Below, one piece after another: positions 57,805 to 64,000 of a DNA stretch of 64,000 bases. Made by a program: the position numbers and the translations under genes. This stretch comes from Tetraselmis striata. Lineage: Eukaryota; Chlorophyta; Chlorodendrophyceae; Chlorodendrales; Chlorodendraceae. A model generated the notes under the pieces. It did not search any database and was not told the DNA's origin. It was given only the letters and a program-made list of their open reading frames with translations. The first letter of the stretch is position 1. The number at the start of each line of letters is the position of its first letter. Location: positions 124,001 through 188,000 of the forward strand of contig VCJN01000999.1 in NCBI GenBank assembly GCA_006384855.1, given 5' to 3'.

Positions 57805-60338
57805 TCAACGCTCCGGGATGGACTCTGGAAAACGCGACAGGTGGCGCGCTCGCAGGTTGGCGTATTCCTTTGAGCGTAGCGTGTCTTGCAGATGTCGGCT
57901 CGTCCTCGCGAAATCGTGTAGCGCCTCGACACGTCGCAGCGCGCTGTATGGCTCCCAGCTGTCATGACTTGAGTCGTAGTTCAACCAACGCACCAGAAAG
58001 ACGAGGCAGAGTCCTCGCTTGTACAGATCCTCGCGGCGCTCGATAGAGAAATCGAGCACGCGTTCAACGACGAACTCGTCGACAGGGGGCTCCACACTGG
58101 ACGGTATTGTATCGGGCTGTGCATCTGGGTTGACGCACTGGCGCAGTCGACTGATGTGAAACACATTGTGGCAGTCGAACGTTGGTGGCAGGCGCAGACG
58201 ATACGCCTGGCTGGAGATCTTGGCTGTGACCGGGTAGGGGCCGATGTAGCGCTGTCGGAACTTGCGCGCCGGCTGGTTGCGTATGAGCAAGTGCTCCGTT
58301 GAGAGCCAGACTTTGTCTCCTTCTGCGAACTCAACAGGGCTGGTTTTGCGGTCGGCATAGACCTTTTGATATTCATCAGCAAGCTTCAGTTGCTCAGTAA
58401 TCAACATGTGAATATCTTGAATATTTGCAACTGTGTTGCGTGCATCTTGGTTGGTAGTAGCAATCAGATCAGGTGGTGTCAGTGGCATCATGCCATAAAT
58501 TGCCTCAAAAGGGGCATAATGTGTTGCTGAATGGACTGAATTGTTGTAAGAAAATTCAGCAAGAGCCAAATGACTTAACCAAGAGTCATGTTGCTTGTGA
58601 ACAAACGCACGTAATATTTGCTCAATAGTTCTGTGGGTGCGTTCAGTTTGACCGTCAGTTTGCGGGTGATACGCGCTGGAAATATTTAGCTTAGTTTGCA
58701 GAGCTGTAAACAATGATTTCCAGAACACTGAAGTGAACCTGGGATCTCTGTCAGAGATGATACATCTGCTGAGACCATGGTGTCTGTAAATATTGTCCAA
58801 ATATAATCTGGCCAGCTGTGTCGCATCAATCTTAATATTGCATGGCACAAAATGTGACTGTTTGGTGAATGTATCAACAAACGTAGCAATAGCATCATAG
58901 CCATCCACCTCAGGTAAGTTGGTTATAAAATCCATTGAGATTATCTCCCAAGGCTTGGTTGCCTTTGGCAAGGGAAATAAAGAACCATGAGGCTTGGTGG
59001 TAGCTGCTTTGATTCTAACGCAAGTATCACAGTGTTTGCAGTAATGCTTGACTGTGGTATTCATGCGTGGCCACCAAAACATACGCAGTATGTTGGCAAG
59101 AGTGTGGGTATGGTTGGGGTGTCCATTACCAACATGATACTCCTCAATGATGAGTTTTTTCGGTTCAGAATCATTGGGTATACAGACCTTATCTGCCATG
59201 TAGTAGAGACCATCAGTCTCATCTTGTCGCACACCGTTGGGGGTGCGTCCATGACTGTAGGCAACATCAGTGATGTAGGCAGCTTTGATCTTGTTTATTA
59301 GCTTGCTGTCAATCTGCAAGGCGGACATTGCTGACAAATAGTCCTGCATTTGTTCAAGGTCAGCTTCGACCAGCTGGTTTTCATATTCAGTCAATGCATA
59401 ATGCAAGTCAGGGCGGCGAGAGAGAGCATCAGCCTCATTGTCAGCGCCTTTGCGATATAATATCTGCAACACAGCTTCATTAGTCTGTGGGTTGACTGCC
59501 ATGTATGGTGAAATTTCATGTAACCATAGGGCATGGCGTCTGCCTAGTCCTTCCTGTGTAGGCAAATGCCTCAATGTGGCATGGTCAGTTATAACTGTAA
59601 TACGGCGACTGCCTTCCAAGTAGCAGCGCCATTCTTTCAGAGCACATACCACACCCAAGAGCTCTTGGTCATAGGTGAGATAATTTGTTTGTGCAGCCTG
59701 CAATGTCTTTGAATAATACCTTTTTGGTGTACTTATTCAATTGACGGTAGTCAATGCACATGCGCAGACCGCCATTGGCCTTGCGGGCGAAGAGAACAGG
59801 AGCTGCATATGGAGAGAAGGACTCCTGTATAAACTTGCTGTTCAGCCAGCATGGTTTTGAGTTCCTCAGTGGTAACGACGTCATTAATTGCCTGGGCTGA
59901 ACGTTCCTCAACAGTGTAGTCAGCCAGGTAGACATCAACATACCCCTCAATGGGTCTCATAGGTTCAGTATCAGTCGCTGAACTGGGTGTGTGAAACAGA
60001 TATGTTCCAGGCGGGTAGCTGTGAATTTTCTTATATTTTAAAAGCAGTGGTTTCCATGATTGTCCTAATTGTGAGGACCATCTGGGCATAACAATAATAC
60101 CTCTTGTGTCAAAAGGTGACTCTTGTCTTTGCATTTCAAAATGCTGCAAGATAGGCAGGGCTGTGTCATCATACACTGGATTGATGAACACAGTTTTACC
60201 TTTGATATTTTGTTGCAAAAATGGTTTTTCAGCACTGCAATAATCTGAACAGACAGCATCATATGCTGAGGCACAGGCATCAAAAGTGACTGGACCATAG
60301 GCATAATTCAGTCTCTTGAATTCTGCTTGGTCAAACAC
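57805..60338 (-). pseudogene. Chromovirus pol: Dam-like domain, truncated RT/RNase H, integrase, chromodomain
   Basis: In order: a 140-residue segment with YGPVTFDACASAYDAVCSDY, GKTVFINPVYDD and IIVMPRWSSQLGQSW (60300-59990), resembling phage-type DNA N6-adenine methyltransferases (NPPY is NPVY here); RT start [20 protein letters not shown] plus IDYRQLNK (after a frame change near 59830); then an abrupt join to RNase [21 protein letters not shown], so the RT palm (YxDD) and first RNase H Asp are deleted; ITDHATLRHL; integrase with an H/H/C-x2-C finger (YCKHCDTC), MDFITNLP, SDRDPRFTS and HPQTDGQTERTHRTIE; and a chromodomain EFVVERVLDFS...VRWLNYDSSHDSWEPYSAL. The element cannot transpose by itself. 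Confidence 0.85.
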
Positions 60339-60786
60339 AACAGAGTCAGTTGGACATGCATTTGGTTTTGCATATTTGTCAATTTCAGTGTCATTCTTTT
60401 GATTACTGTTTTTTGGTACGCATTATGCGCACTCGAGATCTCTTTTGCATGATAGTCAGTTTGGCATGCAGTTTAGCATGCGTCTTTTTGTCTTTGACAT
60501 TTTTGTCGACATTTTCTCTGCACCCTGTCTCGTCCTCGATGTCGGCAACGAGGTGTGAATGAGCACAGGAACACCCATGAGCTTCATGCTCAGGTTGTGA
60601 GTCGGAGGGGTTCAGTGCCGCGGGAGCACAATGCTCAACCATATCGACATCTGTATCCTCGATCTCATGCAGGGGCTGAGCAGGCAGTTTAGCAGTGCAT
60701 GCATGTTTGCATGGACTCGGCGACATGTCAGTGTCAATTGTCTCAATTACATTGAGAGGCACGGGTTGGCATGTCGCCCAACACCG

Positions 60787-61835
60787 TCATTTGTTTTTAT
60801 GTAAGTCGATCTTGTCGACTTGCTTGGCTAGCTTGTTAGCTGCCACTTTGGCTTTGAACTGTTCTTTGACATGTTCAGACGCATGGCGGCATTCATAAAT
60901 TGAGTGGCCTTTTTTGCCGCATTTGGCCCACTCACCAGAGAAGCGACTCTTTTTGGTTGACGACTGGGGAAGCTGCTGTGAGCAGCAGGACGACATGGGG
61001 CAGAGCTGGTTGATGCTCCGTTGTTGCGTGACCACGGGTTTGTGGAGGTCGGCATGTGACAACGACCTGAATACTCCTCGTAGCGACGCTTGTGTTTCTT
61101 GATGTTGGCCTGCTTCCTTTGGGCAATCTCGACAGCGACGCGGTGCTCCTCGTCGATAGCCGAGAGATGTCTGAAAAGTACTTCATGAGTCGAGACAACC
61201 TCGTTGTTGTGGTTAGCCATCTTTTGCACCTCGGCTCTTTCGTGCTTGGGAATCGCCTGCAAAATACGCTGCACTTGCAAGTACTCAGGCACAACGAAAG
61301 GTTCATGCAGCAAAGCAAATGCAGCTTGTAGCTTGCGCTGCAAGTCGACACAGCAAGTAGCCATCTTGGGGTCGCTCGGCTTGATGCAGATGTTACGCGC
61401 ATAGTCTCCGACGGTTGTCTGAATGCCGTTGGGGAAAGCGGCCTTGAAGAAAGCTTGTTTCCAGTCTTGATAGTTGACAAAGTGAGTCAGGACCTCGCAG
61501 CCCATAACAATGTGAACTTGAAGCTCATGGCTGTTGAGTACAAGTTGGTGGGTGTGAGCCGCGATAGAATCAGTCTTGAACTGGCGACCGAGCCATGCCT
61601 CCGTCTCAGGAACCCAAAGCTTGTTGCGGTCGGAAATCTCCTTGTCGACATTCTCCAGAAAGGCCTTGACTGCTAGGAAGTCATGAACGTCGGCGAGCTT
61701 GTGAGAGATGTTCTGGGTTGGCGCCACAACGCGGGCTTCCATCATCTTCTTCTCGACAATTTGACGCATAGAGTGCTCGGCGGGTGGACCACCGGGAGGG
61801 TAACCGGCTTGACGGGCGCTCCGGTGCGATGCCAT
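60787..61835 (-). pseudogene. Chromovirus gag with degenerate zinc knuckle
   Basis: The frame 61835-60828 encodes 335 residues, starting at an ATG 156 bases inside the 5' LTR. It carries a gag-like helical region (WVPETEAWLGRQF, HELQVHIVMGCE, WKQAFFKAAFPNG). A frame change near 60945 moves to a frame (to 60787) holding WAKCGKKGHSIYEC, a CCHC knuckle whose first Cys is Trp. A Lys-rich tail follows, then an acidic stretch (60762-60403) with no protease D-S/T-G motif. Confidence 0.75.
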
Positions 61836-61970
61836 GGCGACACGCGACTTGGGTAAAAGGTTGAAGGGTACATAATCGTTACCAAGGGTCGATAGGACCT
61901 GCGAAACCGCGAATGTATCGTCGTGCGTGCGAGAGCAGGTCGCGGTGGGTCGGCAAGTGGAGATGGATCG

Positions 61971-61989
61971 TAACAGGAAGCCGAAACCA
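61971..61989 (-). other. Primer-binding site
   Basis: TGGTTTCGGCTTCCTGTTA on the minus strand starts one base after the 5' LTR. The leading TGG pairs with a tRNA CCA end. The tRNA species was not identified. Confidence 0.6.
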
Positions 61990-61990
61990 G

Positions 61991-62347
61991 TGTAAGTACT
62001 CGTGGCAGTACTTAGTGAAACATGGCTCTTACTCGTAGCGTTTGGCGAATTGAGTTGGTTGCAGAATGTAATCTCTTACAAGTTGCTGGTGGCATTCGAT
62101 ATTTATCCTATAGCGGTCCGACTCGGCACCGCGGACAGGCAGCTAGTAGCATGATAATTAAGGAGTTGTAGCGCGTACTGTATGTTACAAGGAATATTAC
62201 TGGCGTCTGGTTGTGGAAGTACCAGTAAATAATACGCGTGCTGAAATATCAGTACGGCAGTACATGCGCGTGCTGAATACTTGGCCATAATCTCGGCGTC
62301 ACTGGTTTATGGTGGTATTAGGGTAGTCGCTAGGCGCAACCCTAACA
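61991..62347 (-). repeat. 5' LTR of the chromovirus
   Basis: 357 bases, pair of 57332-57685. The two differ by several short indels (for example ATTTATGTTACAAGG versus ATGTTACAAGG) and substitutions, so they are clearly not identical. Confidence 0.9.
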
Positions 62348-64000
62348 CGCACCGTCCTGCGACCTCGCGTGGATCCCCGCCACCAGCAGCTCGGGGGCGT
62401 ACCCGCCCAAGTCGGCATCATTCGCGGAGGACATGTGGGCAGGGGCCATGAGAACAGCCACCTTGCGGATGCCCGGACCGTCTAGGAGGACAAGGGCCTC
62501 CTCCCCGCCGGAACCACCGCCACCGCCCGGCACTCTCCACAAGTCGAAGCCCGAGGCAGTGTGGGCTCGTTCCAGCGTCCACACCGTACACAATGCAGCC
62601 CTATGGGCCGCGCGCTGGCATGGCTGTCGTCCGAGTCAGCCCCCGGCGGGGGCGGCGGCGTGGCAAGGTAGAAGTGTTGAGCTCGCGCGACCATGGTGGT
62701 GTACTTGGCGTCTTCGCGCTCCGCCAGCAGGCATGCGGATAAACCTGTCGGCATCGCACTCCGGGCAGTGCTGGTCGGGGAGGTTCGCCAATCCGCCAGC
62801 CTTCCCGGGCCCCCCGCTGAACGCCACGCACCCCTTGGGGCACATGTGCCGGACATATCTAGATGTATCAGGCACCTGCATGCATCGGGAGGCGAGGAGC
62901 GTGAGGGGCCTGACACCCCAAGACGTGCCGCGTCAAGCACGCACCCAGGCAGACATCCCGGCCGTATCCGCATCGCCTTGTGGCTGCGTGGCACGACCAT
63001 CCCACCCAAGGTGAAGCCGGTGGGCATGATGTCATGCAGCAGCTGCCAGTCGCTGTCAGCGGAGTTGTTGGAGTTCTTGCTCTTCACATGGGCCGAGCAC
63101 TTCATGACTGCAAACGTGAGGGCATTCGTGTCGGACCCCGGCACAACAGCAGACTCCCACGCCCGGAGGTGCGCCGCTTCCTCCTCCTCCTCCTCATCGC
63201 TCGTCCACCCGGCGCCAGCCGCGTCCCCCCCCCCTTCCCAGCGCTCCTCTTCGGATTCACCGGGCTGGTCATCGCCTTCATGGACGGTTGCCAAGCGAGC
63301 CTCCCCGTCCGCATCCACAGGGGGGTGCTCCTGGGCAGCCGCCATAGCCTACACAACCTGCCACGCCGACCGGGCGGGTGCGTGTGATTCCATACAACCG
63401 CAGGTGAGTGGTGCCACCAGCACACAGGCCGGGCCCACTCACCTCTAAACGCAGAAGGTCCACAGTGTCACCGTCCTCAAAAACAGCGCGCCACTGGGTC
63501 GCCCCGCCGTAGATCTCCAACACCCACTCGGTAACGACGCCGGTTGTCACGCCGTAGTGCCATACTCCCCGGAACTTCTTGGCGATGACCTTCATGTAGA
63601 AGTCACCGGGATCGCCTTCCCGTATCACGCCCTCATCGGCGGCTTCCACGCCCGCCGGCGGCCACGCAGGCGCGTCGATGTCCATACCGTCTTCGCCAAC
63701 GGGGTCCTCGCCCACGCCCATCACATCGTCCTCCTTCGAGCCGCCGTCGTCCGACACCGGCGCCGGCGGGCCGTTTCCGACGGCTGCAGCTACTCCTGCT
63801 GCCGCCCATGTTGCTGCCGCCCCTGCTGCTGCTGCTTGTGATAAGGCGGCCTTGCGGCGCAACTTAGCCGCACGCTTCAACGAGTGGCTACAGTTCGGGT
63901 GTTTTAGGAAGTGCCGCTCTCGCACCGTCTTATCACTACTGCCAGTCACCCAGCCCTGGCAGTGCTTGCATGTGTACACGCCATCCTGCGACACACTCGA
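62348..64000 (-). pseudogene. CACTA (EnSpm)-type transposase, proximal part, interrupted by the gypsy insertion
   Basis: The first exon in view (64000-63443, open at the window edge) has a zinc-finger-like start (YTCKHCQGWVTGSS, HFLKHPNC), an Ala/Asp-rich linker and a Tudor-like segment (FRGVWHYGVTTGVV, WRAVFEDGDTVDLLRLE), then donor GTGAGT. Exon 2 begins at 63330 in the same phase (EHPPVDADGE...). It has NALTFAVMKCSAHVKSK and WQLLHDIMP, the RNA-length-typical lead-in of TNP2 transposases. Exon 3 (from 62875) has TSRYVRHMCPKGCVAFSGG and HCPECDADRF, the TNP2 C-x2-C...C-x2-C block. The last frame ends ELLVAGIHARSQDGA exactly at the LTR. Catalytic DDE residues would lie further on and were not found. 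Confidence 0.6.

Larger units (their letters stand above)
57332..62347 (-). mobile_element. Ty3/gypsy chromovirus, 5.0 kb, internally deleted
   Basis: Two direct repeats (57332-57685 and 61991-62347) bound the element. Each runs TGTTAGGG...TTACA on the minus strand, with several substitutions and indels between them, so the insertion is not recent. Inside, on the minus strand, are a primer-binding site, gag with a degenerate zinc knuckle, a Dam-like domain, the start of RT, the end of RNase H, integrase and a chromodomain, then a polypurine tract. No aspartic protease motif was seen, and most of RT is missing. Flanking 5-mers (GGATC and CGCAC) do not match, so no target duplication is visible. 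Confidence 0.9.

Noticed and set aside
62693-63448. 251-codon plus-strand frame at the right end
   Set aside because: Antisense to the CACTA transposase exons, with Pro/Ser/Arg-rich composition typical of a shadow frame.

Overview
The window is nuclear DNA of a green alga (Chlorophyta, probably Chlorophyceae). The clues are intron-rich GC-leaning genes, TGTAA-type poly(A) signals 60-310 bases after each stop codon, mobile-element proteins of kinds known from volvocine algae, and plant/algal-type host genes. No prokaryotic organisation, CRISPR array, rRNA gene or convincing functional tRNA gene was seen. Host genes make up a minority of the sequence; most of it is decayed mobile DNA, dispersed repeats and long G/C homopolymer tracts.

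Five host genes can be assembled exon by exon. (1) 789-12647 (+): the C-terminal 444 residues of a COG2509-type FAD-dependent oxidoreductase, spread over more than 11.8 kb because two introns of about 4 kb have filled with LINE fragments and repeats. (2) 13790-15646 (-): a receiver-domain/class III nucleotide cyclase fusion with guanylyl-type specificity residues. (3) 36218-40783 (-): a six-exon, 1178-residue protein joining an EB1-type calponin-homology domain to about eight MORN repeats. (4) 52773-54807 (+): F-actin-capping protein subunit beta, five exons. (5) 55478-56280 (-): the H/ACA snoRNP protein NHP2, three exons, convergent with the capping-protein gene. In genes 1, 3, 4 and 5 the joined exons keep the reading frame at every junction.

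The rest is mostly a transposon graveyard. It holds LINE 3' ends (2.4, 9.5 and 56.7 kb), two larger reverse-transcriptase C-terminal relics (18.7-20.6 and 45.3-46.9 kb), a tyrosine-recombinase element (16.9-18.0 kb), a mobile-element methyltransferase-like region (26.9-27.5 kb), a Tc1/mariner scrap (31.3 kb), a Mutator/FAR1-type transposase whose intron is a minisatellite (33.2-35.3 kb), a tRNA-derived SINE family (32.2, 35.5, 43.0 kb), an unclassified relic (49.2-50.7 kb), and at the right end a CACTA transposase interrupted by a complete-ended Ty3/gypsy chromovirus (57.3-62.3 kb). That chromovirus has lost most of its reverse transcriptase and carries a Dam-like domain upstream of it.

The most distinctive features are the EB1-MORN fusion, the defective chromovirus with the Dam-like insertion, the sense-strand poly(C) tracts in introns, and the very large TE-filled introns of the FAD oxidoreductase.
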